Part shown: positions 42,352 through 50,783 of the stretch, piece by piece
How the letters are laid out: the number at the start of each line of letters is the position of its first letter
Position numbering within the stretch: position 1 is the stretch's first letter
Notes under the pieces: generated by a model
What the model saw: the letters and a program-made list of their open reading frames with translations, nothing else
What the model was told of the DNA's origin: nothing
Database searches by the model: none
Translations under genes and position numbers: made by a program
NCBI RefSeq assembly: GCF_001598475.1
Contig: NZ_BCZA01000001.1
Span: 620,001 to 684,000 of the forward strand
Reading direction: 5' to 3'
Source: Pantoea agglomerans NBRC 102470
GTDB taxonomy: Bacteria; Pseudomonadota; Gammaproteobacteria; Enterobacterales; Enterobacteriaceae
DNA: 64,000 bases

Positions 42352-43386
42352 ATGCAGCAGCTAAAGGCGGTGGTGAGTGCGCAGGATGTGGCTGACCGGG
42401 CGGGCGTCTCCCGCTCAGCGGTCTCCCGCACTTTTACACCGGGAGCCAGCGTGTCAGATGCTACCCGTCAGCGGGTGATGAGAGCGGCGGAGGAACTGGG
42501 CTATCACGTCAATCATCTGGCGCGCGGCCTGGTGCGCAACCGCAGCGGCATCGTCTGCTTAATTGCCTCCGAGGTGGACACGCCCTACCGTGCCAGCCTG
42601 GTGCGCTGGATGACCCAGTATCTGCAGGAAGCGGGAAAAGTGGCGATGCTGATTAACACTGACCGATCCGATGCGCGCGTTTCCGCCGCGCTGCAGCAGG
42701 CGATTAATTTTCGCGCCGACGCTTCGATTATTCTCTCTGGCATGCCGGACAGCGGCATCACCCGGCTCTGCTACAAACATGGTCAGCATCTGGTGCTGAT
42801 TAACCGCGACGAATCCCTGCCCGGCACGCTCAGTATCAACCTCGACTCCCGCCCCGCCGCAGAAATGGCGGTTAACGCGTTTGTGCGGGCGGGATGCAGC
42901 CGCATCGCCTTTGTCAATTCGCTGGCGGGAACGCCGAGTCTGCTGAAGCGCGAAGCGGATTTTCTGGCCGCCGCGCAGAAAGTGGGCGTCACGGTCCAGG
43001 TGGAGCGGTTCGGCACCACCTCTTACGAAAGCGGCCAGATTCTGGCCCAGCGTCTGCTGACGCGTAAAGTTCGCCCTGATGCGGTGTACTGTGCCACCGA
43101 CCTGCTCGCCTGCGGCTTTATGGATGAGGCGCGTCACCGCTTTGCGCTGCGTATTCCGGACGATCTCTGCATCATCGGACACGATAATATCGCGCAGTCG
43201 GGCTGGGCCTCTTACAACCTCACGACCTTTGCACAGCCGGTGGAGCAGTTCGCCCGCGATGCCATTGCCTGGCTGGTGGAAACGGAAGCGCAACCGGAGA
43301 CGCTGATGCCAAAAAATGAACAGCAGCAGGAGCGGAGAATATATCCGGTAGATGTGGTCTGGCGCGGTTCGGTACGCGGCGGTTAA
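42352..43386 (+). CDS. LacI family transcriptional regulator
   Basis: 344 residues. The N-terminal domain (SAQDVADRAGVSRSAVSRTF, then AAEELGYHVNHLARGL) contains the LacI helix-turn-helix and hinge helix. The C-terminal effector domain is a type I periplasmic-binding fold (IILSGMPDSGITRL, ATDLLACGFMDEA, IIGHDNIAQSGWASY). GGAGAG lies before ATG 42352; the longer frame to 42244 lacks a ribosome site. It is divergent from the transporter operon and very probably represses it through the two TTGCA-N6-TGCAA sites. Confidence 0.9.
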   Translation: MQQLKAVVSAQDVADRAGVSRSAVSRTFTPGASVSDATRQRVMRAAEELGYHVNHLARGLVRNRSGIVCLIASEVDTPYRASLVRWMTQYLQEAGKVAMLINTDRSDARVSAALQQAINFRADASIILSGMPDSGITRLCYKHGQHLVLINRDESLPGTLSINLDSRPAAEMAVNAFVRAGCSRIAFVNSLAGTPSLLKREADFLAAAQKVGVTVQVERFGTTSYESGQILAQRLLTRKVRPDAVYCATDLLACGFMDEARHRFALRIPDDLCIIGHDNIAQSGWASYNLTTFAQPVEQFARDAIAWLVETEAQPETLMPKNEQQQERRIYPVDVVWRGSVRGG

Positions 43387-43586
43387 CCGCCCTTTTTTAT
43401 TTTCTTCCGCTATGTAATTACGCCCTGAAATAATCCACAACCGATCTTACGCTTCGCTTTAAATATCCCGCCCCTGCACTGAAAAATAATCGGACGCTAC
43501 TGCACAGTGTTCCGATTTTCTGTCTACGCTTTATCTGCATTATTAAGTTCTTCTGGTTTTAACTGCTCAATGAATCAGCAGTCAGA

Positions 43587-43602
43587 TGTGACAAATATCA
43601 CA
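43587..43602. promoter_or_regulatory. CRP site upstream of yghA
   Basis: TGTGA-CAAATA-TCACA matches the CRP consensus at all ten core positions, 49 bp before the yghA start. Its centre would suit activation from a promoter starting near 43636, or repression of an upstream promoter. Confidence 0.65.
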
Positions 43603-43650
43603 TTTGTGCCAGGCTTAATGTCTCAGATAACTCTGTTCAAGGAGCATACA

Positions 43651-44544
43651 ATGGCTACACCAACTAACAAGACGCTCGATCTGGATCAATTTCCTAAACC
43701 TCCTTTTGAGGATCAGCCACAACAGGCGCCAGGCCTGGCCAGCAAAATGATCCCGGTTCCCGACCACGGTGAAACCAGCTATCGCGGCACGGGCCGACTG
43801 ACCGGCCGCAAGGCGCTGATCACCGGCGGTGACTCCGGTATTGGCCGCGCGGTGGCTATCGCTTATGCCCGTGAAGGCGCAGATGTGGTGATTAACTACC
43901 TGCCGGAAGAACAGCCCGACGCCGATGAAGTGATTAAATTAATCGAAGCGGAAGGCCGTAAAGTTTTTGCTATTCCGGGCGACATTCGTTCTGAAGAATT
44001 CTGTCAACAGCTGGTCAAAGAGGCAGCCGATAAATTAGGTGGCCTGGATATTCTGGTTAATAACGCCGGTCGTCAGCAATTTAATGAGTCCATCCGGACC
44101 CTGAGTACGGAAGATTTTGACGCGACGTTTAAAACCAACGTTTATGCGATGTTCTGGATCACCAAAGCGGCGCTGGAATATCTGCCACGCGGTGCGTCCA
44201 TTATTAATACTTCGTCCGTACAGGCGTTTAAACCCAGCGATATTCTGCTCGACTATGCGCAGACCAAAGCGGCCATCGTCGCCTTTACCAAATCCCTGGC
44301 GAAGCAGCTGGGTGGCGACGGCATCCGGGTTAACGCCGTCGCGCCAGGGCCATACTGGACCGTGCTGCAGTCCAGCGGCGGACAGCCGATGGAGAAAGTG
44401 AAGCAGTTTGGTGCCGATACACCGATGGGCCGTCCGGGCCAGCCGGTTGAGATCGCCCCACTCTACGTTACCCTGGCCTCAACCGAGAGCAGTTACTCCT
44501 CCGGGCAGGTCTGGTGTTCTGATGGCGGCACCGGTACGCTGTAA
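43651..44544 (+). CDS. yghA: YghA-like NADP-dependent aldehyde reductase (SDR)
   Basis: 297 residues. An N-terminal extension of about 45 residues (MATPTNKTLDLDQFPKPPF) precedes the SDR core, as in E. coli YghA and Bacillus general stress SDRs. TGGDSGIGRAVAIAYAREGADV is the cofactor site, followed by NNAGRQQF, the catalytic Ser (NTSSVQ) and YAQTKAA. It reduces aldehydes with NADPH and is often stress-induced. AAGGAG lies six bases before ATG 43651; a longer frame from 43507 is untranslated leader with a CRP site. Terminated by a clear hairpin. Confidence 0.88.
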   Translation: MATPTNKTLDLDQFPKPPFEDQPQQAPGLASKMIPVPDHGETSYRGTGRLTGRKALITGGDSGIGRAVAIAYAREGADVVINYLPEEQPDADEVIKLIEAEGRKVFAIPGDIRSEEFCQQLVKEAADKLGGLDILVNNAGRQQFNESIRTLSTEDFDATFKTNVYAMFWITKAALEYLPRGASIINTSSVQAFKPSDILLDYAQTKAAIVAFTKSLAKQLGGDGIRVNAVAPGPYWTVLQSSGGQPMEKVKQFGADTPMGRPGQPVEIAPLYVTLASTESSYSSGQVWCSDGGTGTL

Positions 44545-44555
44545 TCTCACTCAGG

Positions 44556-44581
44556 TGGCCGCATAACGCGGCCATTTTTTT
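44556..44581 (+). terminator. Rho-independent terminator of yghA
   Basis: TGGCCGC and GCGGCCA form a 7-bp stem with a 5-nt loop, then seven T residues. Confidence 0.92.
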
Positions 44582-44637
44582 GTCCCGCTTTTGCCCCGCT
44601 TAAGAACCCTCGCCACCGTGATATAAGGAAGCAGATT

Positions 44638-46461
44638 ATGGAAAACCCGATCTTTCATTCGCCGGTCAGAAAAGAGGGCTTTGCGGGCCTGGGTGACTAT
44701 GCCGCCATTGGTGAAGGCCGTTCAGTCGCGCTGATTGCGCCGGACGGTTCCATTGACTGGTGGTGCGCGCCCAATCTCGACGCAAAGCCCCTGTTTGATC
44801 GCCTGCTTGATGCCGGACTCGGTGGCTACTTCCAGATTGTCCCGCGTGCGCCTTATCAGGTCTCACGCCGCTACCGCGATAACAGCAATGTGCTGGAGAC
44901 CCGCTTCGAAACCCGTGACGGCACCGTGCTGCTGACCGAATCGATTAACAGCACGCTGGCGGGCCGTCTGCCCTGGTGCGAACTGGCTCGCCGCATAGAG
45001 GGTGTCAGCGGTGAAGTGGAATTAGCGATCACCCTGCGCTTCGGCACCGCCGCTGAAACCCGTTCACCGTGGGTGGCCGATAATGAGAAAGGCAAGGTGT
45101 TTCACATCGCGGAGATCATGGCGATGTTGCGCACCAGCGAAGATATTCAGATCACAGAGCTGGATGACGAGCAGGTCTGCGCTACGCTGCGTACCTATGC
45201 CGGTTCCCGCTCGCTCTGCGCGCTGCTGGTTACCGAGAAAGAGCCGCTGGCGGTGCCGCCGCTGGAGGCTATCGATCAGCGGATTGAAACCAGCCACACC
45301 GGCTGGACCAGCTGGGTGGAGAGCCTGAGTTATGAGGGCCGCTACCCGACGCTGGTGAAGCGCTCAGCCCTGTCGCTGAAGTTTCTCTGGTACTCCCCGA
45401 CCGGCGCACTGGCTGCTGCTGCCACCACCTCCCTGCCGGAGGGGATCGGCGGCGAGAAAAATTATGATTACCGCTACGCCTGGGTGCGCGACGCCTGCCT
45501 GATTATTAAAGCCTTCGTCTATCTCGGAGCGCTGGAAGATTGTAAGGCGGCCTTTTCCTGGCTGTCGCAGACCATCATGCGCCACGGCGTCAGGCTGCGC
45601 GCCTGCTATGCCCTGAATGGTGATGAGGTCCCCGCTGAGCGTTATCCGCCGCTGAGCGGCTATCAGAACTCTCAGCCCGTGCGGGTCGGCAATAATGCCC
45701 GTGACCAGCTGCAGCTCAGTATGTATGGCGACATGCTGGTGACAGCCCAGCATTTTATCGAGGCGGGACACGTGCTGGATATCACCACCTCGCGCATGCT
45801 GGGCGAGCTGGCGAACTGCTGCGCCGATCACTGGCGGCAGAAGGATTGCGGCATCTGGGAGCTGCCGGAGTTGCAACACTACACCCACTCCAAAATGGCC
45901 TGCTGGATGGCGCTGGATCGGGCGGTGGCGCTGGCAGAAAGCCAGCATATCGAACCGACCTGGCTGGGACGCTGGCAGCGGGAACGTGACCGTATCCGCG
46001 ACTGGATTGAGTCGCACTGCTGGTCAGAGCAACAGCAGGCTTATCTCTTTTACGCCGGCAGTGACGATCGCCTCGACGCGTCGCTGGCGCTGGTTCACAG
46101 CTACGGCAACGCGGTCAATCCGCAGCGGATGCTCTCAACCTACCGGGCTATCCGGCAAAAACTGGGTGACGGCAGCGCCATGCTCTACCGCTACAGCGGG
46201 GTCAGAGAAGAAGAAAGTACCTTTCTCGCCTGCGCCTTCTGGCTGGTGGAAGCCTGGGCAGAGATGGGTGAGGCGGATGAGGCAGAACAGGCGATGCAGG
46301 AGATCCTGGCTACGCTGAACGGCCACGGTAATGTCGATATCTTCAATGAGATGTATGACGTCCGCAGCCAGAGCTGGCGCGGCAATATGCCACAGGGGCT
46401 GAGTCATCTGGCGCTGATCTGCGCGGCGCAGGCGCTATCGGAATCGCAGGCGCCTGCGTGA
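44638..46461 (+). CDS. Glycoside hydrolase family 15 protein (glucoamylase/trehalase-like)
   Basis: 607 residues. The N-terminal super-beta-sandwich (about 1-230; DYAAIGEGRSVALIAPDGSIDWWCAP) precedes an (alpha/alpha)6 barrel. Barrel landmarks are GGEKNYDYRYAWVRDA, GIWELPELQHYTHSKMACWMALDRAV (general acid Glu in the GIWE motif) and REEESTFLACAFWLVEAW (general base Glu). There is no signal peptide, so it acts in the cytoplasm on an alpha-glucoside; family members include trehalases and glucodextranases. AAGGAAG precedes the ATG. It follows yghA after a terminator and may share stress regulation. Confidence 0.88.
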   Translation: MENPIFHSPVRKEGFAGLGDYAAIGEGRSVALIAPDGSIDWWCAPNLDAKPLFDRLLDAGLGGYFQIVPRAPYQVSRRYRDNSNVLETRFETRDGTVLLTESINSTLAGRLPWCELARRIEGVSGEVELAITLRFGTAAETRSPWVADNEKGKVFHIAEIMAMLRTSEDIQITELDDEQVCATLRTYAGSRSLCALLVTEKEPLAVPPLEAIDQRIETSHTGWTSWVESLSYEGRYPTLVKRSALSLKFLWYSPTGALAAAATTSLPEGIGGEKNYDYRYAWVRDACLIIKAFVYLGALEDCKAAFSWLSQTIMRHGVRLRACYALNGDEVPAERYPPLSGYQNSQPVRVGNNARDQLQLSMYGDMLVTAQHFIEAGHVLDITTSRMLGELANCCADHWRQKDCGIWELPELQHYTHSKMACWMALDRAVALAESQHIEPTWLGRWQRERDRIRDWIESHCWSEQQQAYLFYAGSDDRLDASLALVHSYGNAVNPQRMLSTYRAIRQKLGDGSAMLYRYSGVREEESTFLACAFWLVEAWAEMGEADEAEQAMQEILATLNGHGNVDIFNEMYDVRSQSWRGNMPQGLSHLALICAAQALSESQAPA

Positions 46462-46501
46462 TGTGAGATGTTGCGGTGAGAAAAGTGGCGAATCCGGCGC
46501 C

Positions 46502-46972
46502 CTATTGCAGCCTGAAACGCGGATCGAAGAAAAATGGCTCTACCACCACCTTACTGATGATGCCAGCCGCTGCCGGATGACGGGGATTGAACAGTGCATT
46601 CCACTCACCGGTCAGCGTGCTCGGCACCTTCAGCACCAGGCCGTTATCCGGGCTGGCAAGCCAGTCGTCACCAATTTGCCGCGTGGACGATGGCGCAGGA
46701 TCGGCCTGCCAGTCATCGGGGAGTGCCGCCAGCGAGAGCTCGGTAATCAGCGATTCAGGGACGCTAATCGACAGCATTGAGTAGTCGTGTGACAGATCCT
46801 GAATGGTGAGATGAACCAGCGCCTCAAGTACACAGAGCGCCCGGCTTGATCCCATATAGACACAGACCGTTCCCACGGAATTCCAGCGCCCCCCGTAAGT
46901 GCGGGCACCAAAACCATCAAAGGCGGTTATCGCATACTCACTCTTCACCAGGCGAAAGAAACGTACTGCCAT
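46502..46972 (-). CDS. RES-domain toxin
   Basis: 156 residues with the RES fold. The conserved Arg (ARTYGGRWN), Glu (CVLEALVHL) and Ser (LKVPSTLTGEWNALFNPRHP) that give the family its name are in place. RES toxins degrade or modify cellular NAD+. The ATG overlaps the antitoxin stop by one base (TGATG), ensuring coupled synthesis. Confidence 0.9.
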   Translation of the reverse strand: MAVRFFRLVKSEYAITAFDGFGARTYGGRWNSVGTVCVYMGSSRALCVLEALVHLTIQDLSHDYSMLSISVPESLITELSLAALPDDWQADPAPSSTRQIGDDWLASPDNGLVLKVPSTLTGEWNALFNPRHPAAAGIISKVVVEPFFFDPRFRLQ

Positions 46973-47424
46973 CAGGTAATCACGCCATGTTCAAGCTGGC
47001 CAATCAGGTTAATCACCGCTTCTGCACCCGCCACCGTGGTGGTCATCTCCGCCGGTTTCTTACCGCCCAGTGCTTTGGCGGGCGTTTCCAGCCACTGCAC
47101 CAGACGCTGCCTGTCGTCGCGGAACAGTTTACTGGCGGCAGAGAGGACGCGGATCAGCATGTAGATCCGTCCGCTCTGATCGGGCGAAAAGGTCTGCTGC
47201 GGATCTTTGACTTTGCGGTTGTAGGTGGTGCGATCAATGCCCGCCAGACGGCACAGCCAGCCCTCGTCAAAGGTGGACAACGACGCCGTGCGTTTCAGCA
47301 CGCCGCTGCTGAACCCTACCGCAATACGCTGGTGCGCATCAGGCAGTGTTTCCGGCAGATTCAGGGCATGCAGCAGCGAATTGTCGCGACGATGCTGAGC
47401 GGGTGTGTAGATGGCGATAGACAT
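46972..47424 (-). CDS. Xre/MbcA/ParS-type antitoxin of the RES system
   Basis: 150 residues. The N-terminal region has a helix-turn-helix (WLCRLAGIDRTTYNRKV) and the C-terminal half is the DUF2384 toxin-binding domain (AASKLFRDDRQRLVQWLETPAKALGGKKPAEM, then GAEAVINLIGQLEHG). It neutralises the RES toxin and represses the operon. AGGAGG precedes the ATG and is partly covered by one arm of the operator palindrome at 47433. Confidence 0.9.
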   Translation of the reverse strand: MSIAIYTPAQHRRDNSLLHALNLPETLPDAHQRIAVGFSSGVLKRTASLSTFDEGWLCRLAGIDRTTYNRKVKDPQQTFSPDQSGRIYMLIRVLSAASKLFRDDRQRLVQWLETPAKALGGKKPAEMTTTVAGAEAVINLIGQLEHGVIT

Positions 47425-47432
47425 AGCAGCCT

Positions 47433-47471
47433 CCTGTTCATTTGATTTTTATTTTAGCGCAAATGAACAGG
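47433..47471 (-). promoter_or_regulatory. Promoter/operator of the RES-Xre operon
   Basis: CCTGTTCATTTG (47433-47444) and CAAATGAACAGG (47460-47471) form a perfect 12-bp inverted repeat with 15 bp between. A -10 like TAAAAT (47451-47456, minus strand) lies between the arms, and the near arm overlaps the Shine-Dalgarno sequence. This is expected for autorepression by the antitoxin. Confidence 0.75.
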
Positions 47472-47513
47472 CGGTGCCAGCTTTACCCCGTCGCTGAGCA
47501 AGCGTGATGCCTG

Positions 47514-48668
47514 TTACTCAGGCTTCTCCTGCTGTAACGCCTGCAGAATCTGCCACGCCGCCTTTATACGCAGCGGATTAGGGTAATTCTTGTTGGCGAG
47601 TATCACGACGCCGCTGTTCCTCTCAGGAATAAAGGCGATATAGGCACCAAAACCATTGGTTGCACCGGTTTTATGCACCCAGCTGGCGCTCTGCGACGGC
47701 CCGACCGGATTGAGCAGTGTTGCCGGGCGGGGTTGCAGCGCAACTCCATTATCGCTGTCGCCCATCAGCGTATCGGCAGTCACCGGCCAGTCGTAGATCT
47801 CCCAGCCCAGTCCCTGAAACAGAGTGCCGACTTTGAAGTAGCGCGCCTGCGCGGTGCGAATGGCATTACGCAGCACGGCATTTCCTGAGGAGAGGCGGTT
47901 AGGATCCACATTCGCCTGCATAAAGGTGAGCATGTCACGCGCGGTGGATTTAACGCCGTAGGCTTCTGCATCCAGCATGCCAGGTGAGACCCGCACCGGC
48001 TGGCCATTTTTATAGCCCCAGGCGTAGTCCAGCATCATCGAGGGCGGCACGGTGATATAGGTGCGCGTCAGACGCAGTGGCTGAAACACATTTCGCGCCA
48101 TCGCCTGCTCATAATCGCCCTTTACCATCAGCGAACCAAACAGACCGATGCTGGCATTAGAGTACTGCCGGAGCGTGCCGGGCGCTGCCTCTGGCTGCCA
48201 TTCCTGATAGAAACGCAGCAGCGAAGCCTGATCGGTGACATCATCCGGCAACTGTAGAGGCAGGCCGCCCGCGGTATAAGTCGCCAGATGCAGCATCCGC
48301 ACCGGACGCCACTGCTCACCGGTCAGCTGCGGCCAGTACTTCTGCACCGGATCGTTAAGGCGTATTTCGCCGTTGCGGATCATGACGCCGGCCAGGGTAC
48401 CGGTAAAGGTTTTGCTCACGGAGCCCAGCTCAAACAGCGTGTTTTCCGTGACCCGGCGACGTGATTCGAGATCGGCCACGCCGAAGTTCACAAACTGCGC
48501 CCGGCCTTTGTAAAGCACCGCCACCGACATGCCGGGGATCTCCTGCTGCTCCATCAGCGGTTCGATCGCGGCTTTAACCAGAGAAGTAACCTGCTGTGAA
48601 GAGAGATCGGCGGCGACACAGCTGGCAGAAAGAGAGAATAATGCGAGATAAAACAAAGACTTTTTCAT
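47514..48668 (-). CDS. ampC: Class C beta-lactamase
   Basis: 384 residues, similar in length to E. coli AmpC (377). Signal peptide MKKSLFYLALFSLSASCVA. Active-site motifs are SVSK (FELGSVSKTF), YSN (QYSNAS; the catalytic Tyr) and KTG (VHKTGAT), with AWGYKNGQPVRVSPGMLDAEAYGVKST conserved. It hydrolyses cephalosporins in the periplasm. No ampR lies upstream, so induction through that route is not expected at this locus; the gene before it, 31 bp away, is a small Cys-rich protein and the two may be cotranscribed. The ribosome site is weak. Confidence 0.92.
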   Translation of the reverse strand: MKKSLFYLALFSLSASCVAADLSSQQVTSLVKAAIEPLMEQQEIPGMSVAVLYKGRAQFVNFGVADLESRRRVTENTLFELGSVSKTFTGTLAGVMIRNGEIRLNDPVQKYWPQLTGEQWRPVRMLHLATYTAGGLPLQLPDDVTDQASLLRFYQEWQPEAAPGTLRQYSNASIGLFGSLMVKGDYEQAMARNVFQPLRLTRTYITVPPSMMLDYAWGYKNGQPVRVSPGMLDAEAYGVKSTARDMLTFMQANVDPNRLSSGNAVLRNAIRTAQARYFKVGTLFQGLGWEIYDWPVTADTLMGDSDNGVALQPRPATLLNPVGPSQSASWVHKTGATNGFGAYIAFIPERNSGVVILANKNYPNPLRIKAAWQILQALQQEKPE

Positions 48669-48699
48669 TGGCAACTAAGGGATTCTTCACTGAATTAAA

Positions 48700-48945
48700 T
48701 TATTTACACTGGTCGGCACAGGCCTGCACGCACATCTGAGCCTGAGAACTGCAGCCACCGTTGTCCCGGGTGTTGCAGTGCGATTGTTCTGTGTAGCAGT
48801 TGGTCTGACAGGCGGAGACATCGCAGCGGGCAGCGACGGGCGTCAGCTGTGCCAGGGGCGCGCGGGCCGGAAAAAGCGGTGCGGGCTGAGCGAAGGCGCT
48901 GCTGCCCAGTAATCCGGACAGCAGCAGGCTGATGATCATTTTCAT
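48700..48945 (-). CDS. Small secreted eight-cysteine protein
   Basis: 81 residues. A signal peptide (MKMIISLLLSGLLGSSAFA) is followed by a Pro/Ala-rich linker (21-40) and a Cys-rich domain with Cys at 41, 46, 50, 57, 65, 72, 76 and 80. C-x3-C spacing repeats at 46/50, 72/76 and 76/80, suggesting helices stapled by disulfides in the periplasm. GGAGAA precedes the ATG. I do not recognise a named family. It lies directly upstream of ampC on the same strand. Confidence 0.7.
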   Translation of the reverse strand: MKMIISLLLSGLLGSSAFAQPAPLFPARAPLAQLTPVAARCDVSACQTNCYTEQSHCNTRDNGGCSSQAQMCVQACADQCK

Positions 48946-49012
48946 AAGAGTTCTCCAGAGGGACGCTGCACTAAGTATGGCCAGTCTGGCGCGCCCCGTC
49001 AGAGAAATCTAA

Positions 49013-50194
49013 TCAAATTGAGACCACAGGGGGATGTTGAGTGACATTAATCACGCCACGGCTGTAGATATCGTTGAGCCGGGCAATGTAACGCTGGGTG
49101 TCATGCTGATCTTTGATGCGCAGAATCGCCGCCTCACCTTTCTCCTGCAGCATCTCAGGACGGTCGATAATAGCGAGCAGTATCGATTTCAGCCCCTCCA
49201 CCAGCGACTGGCGTAGCTGCGTTTTCTGCTCTGGCGAGGTAATACTGTATTCACGGTCAGCGTTCAGCGGACTCGCAATCACCCAGCCTGCGCTGGCAGG
49301 ATTAATCTCTGGCAATGCGCGCACGTTGCTGGTGATCACCGGGCAGCCATTAGCCTGCATCTCCAGTACCGAGAAACCGTACGTCTCCTGCCAGGTTGGT
49401 AGCAGTCCGGCATCGCTCTGGCGGAACAGCTGCATCAGGGCGCCGTTATCCATCTGTGAATGATGCGTGAAGCAGCGATAGCATTTGATGCGGTTCTCAA
49501 TACCACTATAGAAGGTCTCATCATCCTGGAACTGGCGGTGCGCCACGTTACGACGCTTGGCGAGATCGCCAATCAGCTGCACATCCAGCTGCGACTCTTC
49601 CAGTTTGCGCTCTTCAATCAGCTCACTGATCGCCAGCACGACTTCAGCCCCGCCTTTGCGGTAGAACTCGTTACCGGCAAAGGTCAGTTTCAGAATACCG
49701 GGCTGACGCGGCGTTTTCTGCTGGATAAACAGCTTCTGCGGCGGATGCAGCACCAGGGTTTTACGGCGGATTTGCTGGGCAATATCCGGCCTGAACAGTT
49801 TCATCTGAATGTTCAGGGTGGCATCTGAGATGGCAATCAACCCCAGGCAGTTATCTTTTAACAGATAAGGAATGAGGCGTTTCAGCTCGGGGTTGTCCTG
49901 CTTGGCGACGCCCGCCACCGGCAGCACACGCGGCAGCTCCGTTTCAAACGACGCGACCCACTTCTGAGGGGTTATCGCTACTTCATTGAACAGATGCAGG
50001 ATGTCAGCCCGCGATGCCCCTGAAAAAGGCACAGGCTGAAAGACAAAGGTTTTATTTTTTTTGAGCAATCGGGTTCGTAGCGGGTTAATAAAGTAGAACA
50101 GATTGCTCTTTTTCAGATTGATATATTCGTTATCCGGATTAACTAAGATATTACGCTGCTCCGGATACTGGTTATTCGTGATTCCAATTTTCAT
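49013..50194 (-). CDS. GT4 family glycosyltransferase
   Basis: 393 residues. The C-terminal GT-B domain has LKLTFAGNEFYRKGG, then LLPTWQETYGFSVLEMQANGCPVIT containing the E-x7-E signature of retaining GT4 enzymes that bind nucleotide sugars. The N-terminal domain is less conserved and has no membrane segment. Substrates are unknown; no polysaccharide cluster surrounds it. GGAAGG precedes the ATG and a CRP-like box lies 29 bp upstream. Confidence 0.8.
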   Translation of the reverse strand: MKIGITNNQYPEQRNILVNPDNEYINLKKSNLFYFINPLRTRLLKKNKTFVFQPVPFSGASRADILHLFNEVAITPQKWVASFETELPRVLPVAGVAKQDNPELKRLIPYLLKDNCLGLIAISDATLNIQMKLFRPDIAQQIRRKTLVLHPPQKLFIQQKTPRQPGILKLTFAGNEFYRKGGAEVVLAISELIEERKLEESQLDVQLIGDLAKRRNVAHRQFQDDETFYSGIENRIKCYRCFTHHSQMDNGALMQLFRQSDAGLLPTWQETYGFSVLEMQANGCPVITSNVRALPEINPASAGWVIASPLNADREYSITSPEQKTQLRQSLVEGLKSILLAIIDRPEMLQEKGEAAILRIKDQHDTQRYIARLNDIYSRGVINVTQHPPVVSI

Positions 50195-50222
50195 GTTCGC
50201 CTTCCAGAGTCCTTGTGTCCGG

Positions 50223-50238
50223 AGTGATCTATATCACG
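50223..50238. promoter_or_regulatory. CRP-like box upstream of the GT4 gene
   Basis: AGTGA-TCTATA-TCACG matches the CRP core at 8 of 10 positions, 29 bp before the start of the glycosyltransferase gene. The short distance suggests overlap with its promoter. Confidence 0.35.
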
Positions 50239-50329
50239 TGATCGTGACTGGCGGGTCTGAGCAATATCCTAAAAGCCGGTAATGACGCGGCCTGAACGCT
50301 TTTGCTAATGATTTCGCACGGTGCTAAAA

Positions 50330-50347
50330 CAGACACAATTGTGTCTG
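50330..50347. promoter_or_regulatory. 18-bp perfect palindrome of unknown role
   Basis: CAGACACAA-TTGTGTCTG is symmetric at every base. A related TGTGT...TGTGTC segment follows at about 50375-50390. It is a likely binding site for a dimeric regulator, not identified. Confidence 0.45.
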
Positions 50348-50767
50348 GTTATGAATTTGCATTTTTTATTAACAGGTGTGTTTAACTGTGTCAGGCTAAC
50401 CCCTTATTGAATATAACGATTATTTTCCGGGAAATATTCGCGCCAGTTGTTATGTAAATGTTTAATTAATTGTCAGGAATATTAGCGAAGCGGATGAGGA
50501 TTTTAGTTAATAACTTTTAAAGTAATAAGAATGACCATGCTGAAAAGTGCCCGGCGCGTTCCACTGGCTGATGATTAACACAGACACAGACGGGCGATAA
50601 TGAAACAAATGATGCAGTACGGTTATAGCCGCACCCTTTTTGCACGCCCGTTTGCCACAATTCAGTGCAACTGATTAAGAGGAAGGCGGGAGTCAGGTGC
50701 CCCCCATTATACATTAAGCCTATGATTTACATTGTTATTTATATAAAACTCTCTACCACCATCTCTC

Positions 50768-50783
50768 TGGTACAAAAGTTGCA
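50768..50783 (+). promoter_or_regulatory. Sigma-54 promoter of hpxO
   Basis: TGGTACA-N4-TTGCA has the invariant GG and GC at the required 10-bp separation and differs from TGGCACG-N4-TTGCA at two bases. Transcription would start near 50794, 20 bases before the hpxO ATG, leaving just room for the AGGAGAG ribosome site. Confidence 0.65.
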
